A stretch of DNA of 64,000 nt from an uncultured Spirochaetaceae bacterium (GTDB lineage: Bacteria; Spirochaetota; Spirochaetia; Treponematales; Treponemataceae), in the NCBI GenBank assembly GCA_902802305.1, contig CADCLG010000001.1, positions 248,001 through 312,000 of the forward strand, read 5' to 3'. The translations under genes and the position numbers were made by a program. This document shows, piece by piece, positions 51,032 through 58,442 of this stretch. The notes below the pieces were generated by a model. That model had not been told where the DNA came from, made no database searches, and worked only from the letters and a program-made list of their open reading frames with translations. The number at the start of each line of letters is the position of its first letter. Position 1 is the first letter of the stretch.

Positions 51032-51084
51032 TTGTCAGATATGTTTTTATTTGATATAATATGACTATATAATGACTAGTTATT
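51032..51084 (+). promoter_or_regulatory. Promoter and operator of toxin-antitoxin operon
   Basis: TTGTCA (51032-51037) and TATAAT (51055-51060) are 17 nt apart. At the start region a near-palindrome, AATGACTAGTTATT (51071-51084), is centred on ACTAGT. That is the usual position for autoregulation by a Phd-type antitoxin. Confidence 0.65.
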
Positions 51085-51120
51085 GTGAATATGTTTTATT
51101 GTTCCGGGAGGTATAGAATT

Positions 51121-51405
51121 ATGACTGTTCCACTTTTCGATGTAAAAGCAAAGTTTTGTGAGTATGTCACTCGCGCTGAAAATGGTGATGTAATTGAAAT
51201 TACAAAACATGGAAGATCTGCTGTCGTAATAATCAGTTCTGCAGAATATGAAAAATTGAATGAGGGATATCATCCTTCCTTTATTGATAATTTGAACAGA
51301 TGGCACAGAAAAACTGGCGGATTGACTGAAGATGAATATAACAGTTTTCAGCAGAAAGTTTTGAGAAACAAAGAAGTATACTCAAATCAAGGAGGGATGT
51401 TTTGA
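51121..51405 (+). CDS. Phd/YefM-type antitoxin
   Basis: A 94-residue antitoxin of the Phd/YefM family. The ATG at 51121 follows GGGAGG at good spacing; an upstream in-frame ATG at 51085 is rejected. The N-terminal DNA-binding fold is clear in VPLFDVKAKFCEYVTRAENGDVIEITKHGRSAVVIISSAEYEKL. The C-terminal half (about residues 50-94) should be the flexible toxin-binding tail, with basic and aromatic residues. It would neutralise the PIN toxin encoded next and repress the operon through the operator at 51071-51084. The toxin gene overlaps the end of this gene by 4 nt. Confidence 0.93.
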   Translation: MTVPLFDVKAKFCEYVTRAENGDVIEITKHGRSAVVIISSAEYEKLNEGYHPSFIDNLNRWHRKTGGLTEDEYNSFQQKVLRNKEVYSNQGGMF

Positions 51406-51833
51406 AAAATATTTATCTACTTGATACAAATATAATCTCTCAGGTAACAAAAACAAATCCAGATGCTGCTTTGATTTCCAATCTGGAGATTCACTCTCAG
51501 AATTGCTGTATAAGCAGTATTACCTGGTTTGAACTGAAAAATGGGGTTGAACTGTTGGAAGATGGACGTAAAAAAGAGAAGCTGCGTTCCTTTTTGTATG
51601 ATTATGTACAATCTTCTTTTCCAGTTATTCCTTATGATGAAAATGCTGCTTCTATAAATGCTGATATTACCAGCGTACTGATTCCAGAAGGAAAAACATC
51701 TCCGATTTTAGATACTCAAATTGCTTCTGTGGCTATTGCAAATAATTTGATTCTTGTTACAGATAATATAAAGGATTTTGATGTTTTTAAAAAACGATTT
51801 GGACTGATGATGGAAAATTGGAAAGCAGGTTGA
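51402..51833 (+). CDS. PIN-domain (VapC-like) toxin ribonuclease
   Basis: A 143-residue PIN-domain protein beginning at TTG overlapping the antitoxin stop, with GGAGGG 6 nt upstream. The acidic active site can be seen as Asp in IYLLDTNIIS, Glu in SITWFELKNG, Asp in PILDTQIASVAIA and Asp in LVTDNIKDF. Length and motifs match VapC/FitB toxins that cleave tRNA or other RNA. The Phd-type antitoxin paired with a PIN toxin is a frequent combination. It sits directly before the restriction-modification genes, so the cluster looks like a small defence island. Confidence 0.93.
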   Translation: MKNIYLLDTNIISQVTKTNPDAALISNLEIHSQNCCISSITWFELKNGVELLEDGRKKEKLRSFLYDYVQSSFPVIPYDENAASINADITSVLIPEGKTSPILDTQIASVAIANNLILVTDNIKDFDVFKKRFGLMMENWKAG

Positions 51834-51877
51834 AAAATCTGGCTGTCGTTTACGGCTTGTAGTCTAAAAAACAAAAG

Positions 51878-51890
51878 TATAATATATTAT
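51878..51890 (+). promoter_or_regulatory. -10 boxes before restriction-modification operon
   Basis: TATAAT (51878-51883) and TATTAT (51885-51890) lie 12 and 5 nt before the ATG at 51896. There is no ribosome-binding site, so the methyltransferase mRNA may be leaderless. The -35 box is poor (TTGTAG at 51857-51862). Confidence 0.45.
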
Positions 51891-51895
51891 TAAAT

Positions 51896-53368
51896 ATGGG
51901 TATGGTTGCTGAAAAACTTGAAAAAGAAAGAATCATTCACGCAGTAAAAACTCCCTTAAAACATAAGGAAGAGTTAGGTCAGTATTTTACACCTTATCCA
52001 ATTGCTCACTTTATGTCTTCTTTGTTTCCTGTTACCAACAAGAAAATAAGGCTCCTTGACCCAGGAGCAGGTATAGGGACTCTTTCGTGTTCGTTTATGG
52101 AACGAATTGCAAAAGAAAAATGGAATACTCCTGATATCCATGTTTCTGCTTATGATATTGATAAAGATATTTATTCAATATTAAATGAAAATCTTGCAGC
52201 CTCGAGTTCTGTATTTAAGAAATCTGATTATGAGATTTTTTCAGAGGATTTTTTAGAAAAAACTTCTTTTGAATATAGTAGAAAAATTAATGAAACTTAT
52301 ACACATGTAATAATGAATCCTCCTTACAAGAAAATACAGACAAAATCAAAAGAAAGGCAGTCTGCACGTACTTTTGGACTTGAAACTGTAAATCTTTATT
52401 CCGCTTTTATGGGAGCTGCTATTTCTTTGACAGAGGATAATGGCTATATTGTTGCTATTGTTCCTCGCAGTTTTTGTAATGGTGTCTATTATAAGCCATT
52501 TAGAGAATTCATTTTAAAGAGTTGTGCAATTAAACATATTCATCTTTTTGAATCAAGGGATAAAGCGTTTAAAGATGAAGCTGTTTTGCAGGAAAATATC
52601 ATAATCATGTTGCAAAAAAATGCAAAACAGGGAAATGTGAAAATTTCATATTGTAAAGATGATTCTTTTATCGGTCTTTCAGAATTTGATACACCATTTT
52701 CTCAGATTTTATATAAAGATGATAAAGAAAAATATTTTCATATTCCTACAAAACAACAATTGGGAACAGAACCCCCTACTGTATATTCAAATCTAAAGGA
52801 TTTAAAAATAAGTGTTTCTACAGGACCAATCGTTGATTTTAGAATGAAAGAGATTTTAAGAAAAAATTATGAGGAAAAGTCTTTTCCTCTTATTTATCCA
52901 GTTCATTTAAAAAATCATCGCCTTATATGGCCTCAAACTTCAAAAAAGCCGAATGCAATTGTGGAATCAGAAGTACTGAAAAAACAACTTTTTCCAAAAG
53001 GTTTTTATGTTTTGGTAAAGCGTTTCTCGACAAAAGAAGAAAAGAAAAGGATTGTAGCTAGTCTTATTACCCCGAATGATTTTATTAATGATGGAATTGC
53101 TTTTGAAAATCATTTAAATGTTTTTCATCTTAAAAAATCTTCTCTTAATGAAAATATTGCCTATGGTTTGGTTTGTTGGCTTAATTCAACCTATATAGAT
53201 GAGAAGTTTCGACTTTTTAGTGGACATACACAGGTTAATGCAACGGATTTACGAAATCTTCCGTATCCATCTATCGAAGATTTAGAAAAGATTGGAAAGA
53301 AAATAAAAAAATATAAAGAATGGAATCAGCAGATTTTTGATGAGTTATCTGAGGAAGTAACAAAATGA
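51896..53368 (+). CDS. Adenine-specific DNA methyltransferase (BsuBI/PstI type)
   Basis: A 490-residue N6-adenine methyltransferase. The opening segment KHKEELGQYFTPYPIAHFMSSLF is typical of Eco57I/PstI-type enzymes. The SAM motif follows as LLDPGAGIGTLSC, and the catalytic motif IV is NPPYKKI. The C-terminal half (residues about 260-490) is the target-recognition region, ending in FSGHTQVNATDLRNLPYPS. It overlaps the endonuclease gene by 4 nt (ATGA). Because the partner resembles BsuBI/PstI endonucleases, the site is probably CTGCAG or similar; this is inference. Two further in-frame Met codons follow the first, so the start could be slightly later. Confidence 0.92.
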   Translation: MGMVAEKLEKERIIHAVKTPLKHKEELGQYFTPYPIAHFMSSLFPVTNKKIRLLDPGAGIGTLSCSFMERIAKEKWNTPDIHVSAYDIDKDIYSILNENLAASSSVFKKSDYEIFSEDFLEKTSFEYSRKINETYTHVIMNPPYKKIQTKSKERQSARTFGLETVNLYSAFMGAAISLTEDNGYIVAIVPRSFCNGVYYKPFREFILKSCAIKHIHLFESRDKAFKDEAVLQENIIIMLQKNAKQGNVKISYCKDDSFIGLSEFDTPFSQILYKDDKEKYFHIPTKQQLGTEPPTVYSNLKDLKISVSTGPIVDFRMKEILRKNYEEKSFPLIYPVHLKNHRLIWPQTSKKPNAIVESEVLKKQLFPKGFYVLVKRFSTKEEKKRIVASLITPNDFINDGIAFENHLNVFHLKKSSLNENIAYGLVCWLNSTYIDEKFRLFSGHTQVNATDLRNLPYPSIEDLEKIGKKIKKYKEWNQQIFDELSEEVTK

Positions 53369-54321
53369 AACTTGAAGAACAGATAAGACAAAAACTTGAA
53401 GAAGCTGTGGATATTTTGAAAAGGTTTGGTATGCCTTCTGCACAGCAAAATGAACGGACTGCGTATTGTTTGCTTGCATTGTTAAATATTACCCCCGAAA
53501 AAGAATGGAAGAATGCAGAAAAGCCTCTTGTTGGAATTACTCCGATGATGACTTTTGCAAAAGAATATTACAATAAGGATTATGCACCTAATACCCGTGA
53601 AACATTTCGAAGATTCAGTACACATCAAATGATACAGGCTGGAATTGTGCTTTATAATCCTGACAAGCCAGAGCGTGCAGTTAATAGTCCAAACGCTGTT
53701 TATCAGATTTCGGATGCAGCTTTATTTGTTATAAAAGCATATAAAACGAAAAAGTTTGATTCATTGCTTAATAATTTTATAAAAAATCAACCGACTCTTT
53801 CTGCTCAATATGCTCATGAAAGAGAAATGAAAATGGTTTCTGTAAAAATCAAAAAAAATCATAGTATTCAAATCTCTCCAGGAAAACACAGTGAATTAAT
53901 CCGTGATATCATTGAGCAAATGGCACCACGATTTTTACCAGATAGTTCTTTGATTTATGTAGGTGATACTGGTGAAAAATGGGGATATTATGATCAGGAA
54001 CTTGCAGGTAATCTTTTATTTGATGTTCAGCAGCATGGAAAAATGCCTGATGTAATTTTGTATGTTGAGAATAAAAAGTGGCTTGTTCTTGTAGAATCAG
54101 TAACTTCTCATGGACCAGTTGATAGCAAACGCTATATTGAACTTGAAAATCTTTTTAGTAATGTAACTGCTGATAAAGTCTATATATCGGCTTTTCCTGA
54201 TAAGAAAACATTCACTCATTATGCTCAAGAAATTGCATGGGATACTGAAGCATGGATTGCTGATAATCCAACACATATGATTCATTTTAATGGAGACAAA
54301 TTTCTCGGTCCACATAAATAG
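53365..54321 (+). CDS. BsuBI/PstI-family type II restriction endonuclease
   Basis: A 318-residue restriction enzyme. The N-terminal winged-helix-like domain (NERTAYCLLALLNITPEKEW and YAPNTRETFRRFSTHQMIQAGIV) is the PstI/BsuBI N-domain. The catalytic half contains YVGDTGEKWGYYD, then LPDSSLIY-type strands and the PD-type nuclease core PDVILYVENKKWLVLVESVTSHGPVDSKRYIEL, with the acidic residues and SKRYIEL in place. It starts inside the last codons of the methyltransferase and is therefore translated with it. Family enzymes cut CTGCAG. Such sites occur in this window (for example 2227-2232 and 8101-8106), so the methyltransferase would have to be active. Confidence 0.92.
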   Translation: MKLEEQIRQKLEEAVDILKRFGMPSAQQNERTAYCLLALLNITPEKEWKNAEKPLVGITPMMTFAKEYYNKDYAPNTRETFRRFSTHQMIQAGIVLYNPDKPERAVNSPNAVYQISDAALFVIKAYKTKKFDSLLNNFIKNQPTLSAQYAHEREMKMVSVKIKKNHSIQISPGKHSELIRDIIEQMAPRFLPDSSLIYVGDTGEKWGYYDQELAGNLLFDVQQHGKMPDVILYVENKKWLVLVESVTSHGPVDSKRYIELENLFSNVTADKVYISAFPDKKTFTHYAQEIAWDTEAWIADNPTHMIHFNGDKFLGPHK

Positions 54322-54375
54322 CAACTTGTACATTTTATGGAAAGACTTTGATTATCTATCCATGATGTTTTCTAT

Positions 54376-54699
54376 TTATTTATCCTTTTTATCTTTAGGT
54401 GCCCGCTTCCTTGTAATCAGTTTTAAATCCTGCAGCTTCCTGCCTAATTCGTCATCTTTTGCAACCTGTAACATATCCTTTTCCAGACTCAAGGAATTAA
54501 GGACCGACATATATATTCCCATTGCAACTGACGGCGAACCTTTTTCAACATTTACAAGTGTAGCCCTGCTTATTCCTGCTCGTTCTGACACAAGTTCGCT
54601 TGATAGACCCCTTCTTAAACGAGCCAGTTTGATATTTTCACCTAATTCTGTTAAAACCTTCTGAACTGAAGGTAATAAAACAACAGCATTCTTTCCCAT
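54376..54699 (-). CDS. XRE-family transcriptional regulator (HipB-like)
   Basis: A 107-residue protein with a helix-turn-helix domain at residues about 18-75: LGENIKLARLRRGLSSELVSERAGISRATLVNVEKGSPSVAMG. The basic C-terminus (RKRAPKDKKDK) is probably unstructured. Its layout resembles HipB-type regulators that precede hipA, but no hipA is present here. It converges with the restriction endonuclease gene and could control it or another target. A 14-bp palindrome over its own promoter suggests self-repression. No ribosome-binding site is seen. Confidence 0.88.
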   Translation of the reverse strand: MGKNAVVLLPSVQKVLTELGENIKLARLRRGLSSELVSERAGISRATLVNVEKGSPSVAMGIYMSVLNSLSLEKDMLQVAKDDELGRKLQDLKLITRKRAPKDKKDK

Positions 54700-54703
54700 A
54701 ACA

Positions 54704-54717
54704 TCTATAATTATAGA
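54704..54717 (-). promoter_or_regulatory. Palindromic operator over promoter of XRE gene
   Basis: TCTATAATTATAGA is a perfect 14-bp palindrome that contains the minus-strand TATAAT (-10) box at 54715-54710. The ATG is 10 nt from that box. A TATAAT on the plus strand (54719-54724) lies beside it and could drive the ABC exporter genes. Confidence 0.6.
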
Positions 54718-54890
54718 CTATAATGCACAATTTGTATATAAATATAGACATTATATCTCAAAAAACTTAATTCTATCATTTGTTTGCCAGCATGTTCCCT
54801 TAAACTGCTTGGATGTGGACTTTTGCCATGCTATTATAGATTATAACTTTTATTTTTGTTATATTTGTATTATCAGGATAGTTGGTTCAA

Positions 54891-56642
54891 ATGGAAAACA
54901 AACTTAATTTAGCAAAATATTTTAAACGGTATGCCACTTTATATTTAATTGCAGTTTTTTCTATGGCATTTTCAACCTGGCTTGATATGATTGCGCCTAT
55001 TATTGTTCAGCATATTGTTGACGATGTTCTTGTTGCGCATAATATAGATTTGCTTAAGGGCTTGCTGCTGGGAATCTTGGGCATTGGTCTTGGTCGCTGT
55101 GTTTTTCAGTATACAAAAGAGTTTATCTGTGACTGGTGCGGAAGTAAAATTGCTTCGGAAGTGCGTATAAATCTTTTTCAGAAAATCCAGAGTCTTTCGG
55201 CTAACTTTTTTGACGGTATTAATTCCGGAGAGTTGATGAGCCGTGTTAAGGATGATGTTGACCGAATCTGGGATGTTGCGGCTTTTATGGGGATTTTGAT
55301 TGCCGAAGTCGTACTGCGTGCTGTGATTACTACTTTTTATATGTTCAATCTTAACTGGAAGCTGGCAATTATTCCGACTCTTTTTATGTTTGTTGCCGGT
55401 TTTATTGCAATCCGCATGGAAAAAAAACTTGATGATGTTTTTGGTGCTATTGCTCAGGAAAACTCGGAGCTTAATAATACTGCGGCTGAAAATCTTGCAG
55501 GGGTAAGAACTGTTAAGGCTTTTGCTCGTGAAGATTTTGAAATCAAAAAGTTTCATAAGCATAATCAGAAGTATTATGAATTGAACATTACCCAGTCTAA
55601 GATTTTTGTTCATTATAATCCTATGGTTCAGGCTATAACCAGGCTGCTCCCGGCGGTAATGCTCATTTTGGGTGGGCTTTTTGTTATAAAGGAAGAAATG
55701 ACTGTTGGTCAACTTATTGCCTTTATTCAGTATGTGGGTAATATTGTCTGGCCTATGGAAATGCTGGGCTGGCTTACAAATGGTCTTTCAAGTGCAAAGG
55801 CTAGTATTAAGCGCCTGAACAAAATCTACGAGCAGACACCTCAGATTAATGATGAATCGGCTCTTGCATCTCAAAATGCTGATGAACAGATTAATACGGC
55901 ACTTTTTAATCAGTTTGATTTGAATGGAGCAATTTCTTTTGAAAATGTAACTTACGAGGCTGGCGGTCGCAAGATTCTGGATAATGTAAGTTTTGATATT
56001 AAGGCTGGACAGACTCTTGGTATTATGGGAGCGACTGGAAGCGGTAAGACTACAATTATAAATCTGCTCAAGCGAATGTATGATGTTACGGGCGGTTCTA
56101 TAAAACTGGATGGTATTGATATACGAAATCTTCCGCTTAATACTTTGCGTCGAAGTATTGCCTGTGTCATGCAGGATGTATTTTTGTTCAGTGATACTAT
56201 TGAAGGAAATATCCGCCTTGGTGAAAAAGAAACTATGTCTAAGCCAACGGTTATGCAGGCACTGGAAAAAGCTCAGGCTCTTGGTTTTGTAAATGAAATG
56301 AAGGATGCTGAAAACACTGTAATTGGTGAGCGTGGTGTTGGCTTGAGTGGCGGTCAGAAGCAGCGTATTACGATTGCAAGGGCTTTGGCTCGCAATACGC
56401 CTGTTCTGGTTCTGGATGATTCTACTTCGGCTCTGGATACTGAGACTGAACAGGATATTCAGCAGGTTTTGGAAGGCTTGCATGGTATGACAAAAATAAT
56501 TATTGGTCACCGAATAAGCAGTGTGCGAAAGGCGGATAAGATTATTGTTCTTGATGGCGGTCATATTGTAGAAGAGGGTACTCACGAGGAACTTCTGGCT
56601 AAGGGCGGTCTTTATAAAGAAACCTATGATTCACAACGATGA
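54891..56642 (+). CDS. ABC exporter half-transporter, degenerate ATP-site subunit
   Basis: A 583-residue half transporter with six membrane helices (residues about 15-310) and a C-terminal ATPase. Walker A is GATGSGKTT, the signature is LSGGQKQR, and Walker B reads VLVLDDSTSALD. The residue after the Walker B aspartate is Asp instead of the catalytic Glu, as in the degenerate subunit of heterodimeric exporters such as TM287/288. The H-loop is IIGHRISSV. The ATG at 54891 is used; a TTG three codons earlier is possible. The partner starts 9 nt downstream. Substrates of such pairs include drugs and lipids; here the cargo is unknown. Confidence 0.95.
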   Translation: MENKLNLAKYFKRYATLYLIAVFSMAFSTWLDMIAPIIVQHIVDDVLVAHNIDLLKGLLLGILGIGLGRCVFQYTKEFICDWCGSKIASEVRINLFQKIQSLSANFFDGINSGELMSRVKDDVDRIWDVAAFMGILIAEVVLRAVITTFYMFNLNWKLAIIPTLFMFVAGFIAIRMEKKLDDVFGAIAQENSELNNTAAENLAGVRTVKAFAREDFEIKKFHKHNQKYYELNITQSKIFVHYNPMVQAITRLLPAVMLILGGLFVIKEEMTVGQLIAFIQYVGNIVWPMEMLGWLTNGLSSAKASIKRLNKIYEQTPQINDESALASQNADEQINTALFNQFDLNGAISFENVTYEAGGRKILDNVSFDIKAGQTLGIMGATGSGKTTIINLLKRMYDVTGGSIKLDGIDIRNLPLNTLRRSIACVMQDVFLFSDTIEGNIRLGEKETMSKPTVMQALEKAQALGFVNEMKDAENTVIGERGVGLSGGQKQRITIARALARNTPVLVLDDSTSALDTETEQDIQQVLEGLHGMTKIIIGHRISSVRKADKIIVLDGGHIVEEGTHEELLAKGGLYKETYDSQR

Positions 56643-56651
56643 GGTGAAGTT

Positions 56652-58421
56652 ATGGCAATAAATAGTTATAAACAGGATGAAGCAGCGGTAAAAAAGAGTA
56701 AGTTTGCGACTATTCCGAGACTTTTTAAATATCTTTTGCGTTATAAGGGCAGAGTTTTTCTGGTTCTTTTGCTGATGGCATTTGGTACAGTTATTGATTT
56801 GATTAATCCTTTGATTATGGAAAAGGCTGTTGATAATTATATTGTTCCAGGTGACATTCCGGGGCTGATTAAAATTGTAATCATTTTTGCAACTTTGAAT
56901 ATTCTTATGATTCTTGCAATTAAGTTCCGTATGCTGATTATGGCAAAAACGAGTAACAAGGTTATTCAGGATATAAGACAGCAGCTTTATGATCATATTC
57001 AAAAGCTGGATTTGAAGTTCTTTGATTCTCGTCCAAGTGGAAAAATCCTTGCACGAATTATCGGTGATACTAACTCGCTTAAAGACATTATTGAAAATGC
57101 CGTTACAACTTTTATTCCAAATCTTATTACGGTTGTTGCGGTTATGGCAATTATGTTTGCAAAGAATGTAAAGCTTGCTCTGGCGGCTTTGTGTTCTCTT
57201 CCGCTACTGATTGTTGGGGTTTTTCTGATTTCTATTAAGGCAGAAAAATACTGGAAGGCAAAGAGACAAAAATCTTCAAACATGAACGCTTTTATTAACG
57301 AGGATTTGTCGGGAATCAAAATAATTCAGAGCTTTAGGGCTGAAACCGAAACGGATAAAACCTTTCAGGAGCTTGTATGGGCTGACCGCAAGGAGTTTTT
57401 GAACGCTGTACGCTGGTGTGATGCTTTTGGTTCCTGGATTGATTTGTGCTGGAGTGTAGGAACTATGGCACTTTATCTGGTGGGAATTAAGATTCTTGGA
57501 ATTGATAATGTTTCAATCGGTACTTATATTGCCTTTGGTTCTTACGTGGGTATGTTCTGGCAGCCTATTATGAATCTTAGTAATTTCTATAATCAGGCAA
57601 TTAATGCGGCCAGTGGTGCAGAGCGTATTTTTGAAATCATTGATACTCAGCCAACTGTGGTTAATCATCCTGATGCTAAGCCTATGCCACCAATTAAGGG
57701 AGATGTTAATTTCTGCAAGGTTACTTTTGGTTATGATAACGAAACCGATGTTCTTAGTGATGTTAGTTTTAATGTTAATGCGGGGGAAACTATTGCATTG
57801 GTTGGTCCTACAGGGGCCGGCAAATCTACAATCGTAAATCTTTTGAGCAGATTTTATGACATAAAGAGCGGACAGATTTTGATTGATGGTAAGGATATTC
57901 GCGAGGTTACGATTGACAGTCTTAGGACTCAGATGGGAATAATGACTCAGGATAATTATATCTTCTCTGGTACAATCCGCGAAAATATTATGTATGGAAG
58001 ACTTGATGCCAGTGAAGAGGAAATGATTGAGGCTGCAAAGGCGGTTCATGCTGATGATTTTATTCGTGAGCTTGAAAAGGGCTATGATACAAAGCTTACT
58101 GCCCGAGGTGGTGAATTGAGTAATGGCCAGAGACAGCTGGTTGCTTTTGCAAGGACTATGCTTTCTGCACCTAGGATTCTTATTTTGGATGAGGCAACAA
58201 GTAGTATTGATACTAAAACTGAGCTTATGATTCAAAAGGGAATTGCAAGTATTCTTAAAAATCGCACTAGTTTTGTAATTGCCCACAGGCTTTCTACTAT
58301 TCAGAATGCTGACCGTATTTTTGTAATTGATGATGGTGGAATTGTTGAAAGTGGAACGCCGGCAGAGTTGATGGCTAAGAAAGGGGCTTATTACAATTTG
58401 TATCAGAAACAGTTTGCCTGA
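56652..58421 (+). CDS. ABC exporter half-transporter, catalytic ATP-site subunit
   Basis: A 589-residue partner of the preceding protein with six membrane helices followed by an ATPase domain. Walker A is GPTGAGKST, Walker B is ILILDEATSSID with the catalytic Glu, and the H-loop is VIAHRLST. Its signature motif is LSNGQRQ rather than LSGGQ. The pair therefore has one full and one weakened ATP site, and which signature serves which site fits the heterodimer pattern. The DEATSSID subunit is the second gene, as in many Firmicute and Thermotoga pairs. GAGGTG precedes the ATG, overlapping the upstream stop region. The GH35 gene follows 21 nt later on the same strand. Confidence 0.95.
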   Translation: MAINSYKQDEAAVKKSKFATIPRLFKYLLRYKGRVFLVLLLMAFGTVIDLINPLIMEKAVDNYIVPGDIPGLIKIVIIFATLNILMILAIKFRMLIMAKTSNKVIQDIRQQLYDHIQKLDLKFFDSRPSGKILARIIGDTNSLKDIIENAVTTFIPNLITVVAVMAIMFAKNVKLALAALCSLPLLIVGVFLISIKAEKYWKAKRQKSSNMNAFINEDLSGIKIIQSFRAETETDKTFQELVWADRKEFLNAVRWCDAFGSWIDLCWSVGTMALYLVGIKILGIDNVSIGTYIAFGSYVGMFWQPIMNLSNFYNQAINAASGAERIFEIIDTQPTVVNHPDAKPMPPIKGDVNFCKVTFGYDNETDVLSDVSFNVNAGETIALVGPTGAGKSTIVNLLSRFYDIKSGQILIDGKDIREVTIDSLRTQMGIMTQDNYIFSGTIRENIMYGRLDASEEEMIEAAKAVHADDFIRELEKGYDTKLTARGGELSNGQRQLVAFARTMLSAPRILILDEATSSIDTKTELMIQKGIASILKNRTSFVIAHRLSTIQNADRIFVIDDGGIVESGTPAELMAKKGAYYNLYQKQFA

Positions 58422-58442
58422 TGATGCAAGAGGGGTTGTGGA

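Noticed and set aside
54376..54699. Controller (C) protein of the restriction-modification system
   Set aside because: It lies downstream and in opposite orientation, and its layout is closer to HipB-type regulators; a control role is left open but not claimed.
54376..54699. HipBA toxin-antitoxin module
   Set aside because: No hipA gene is adjacent on either side.
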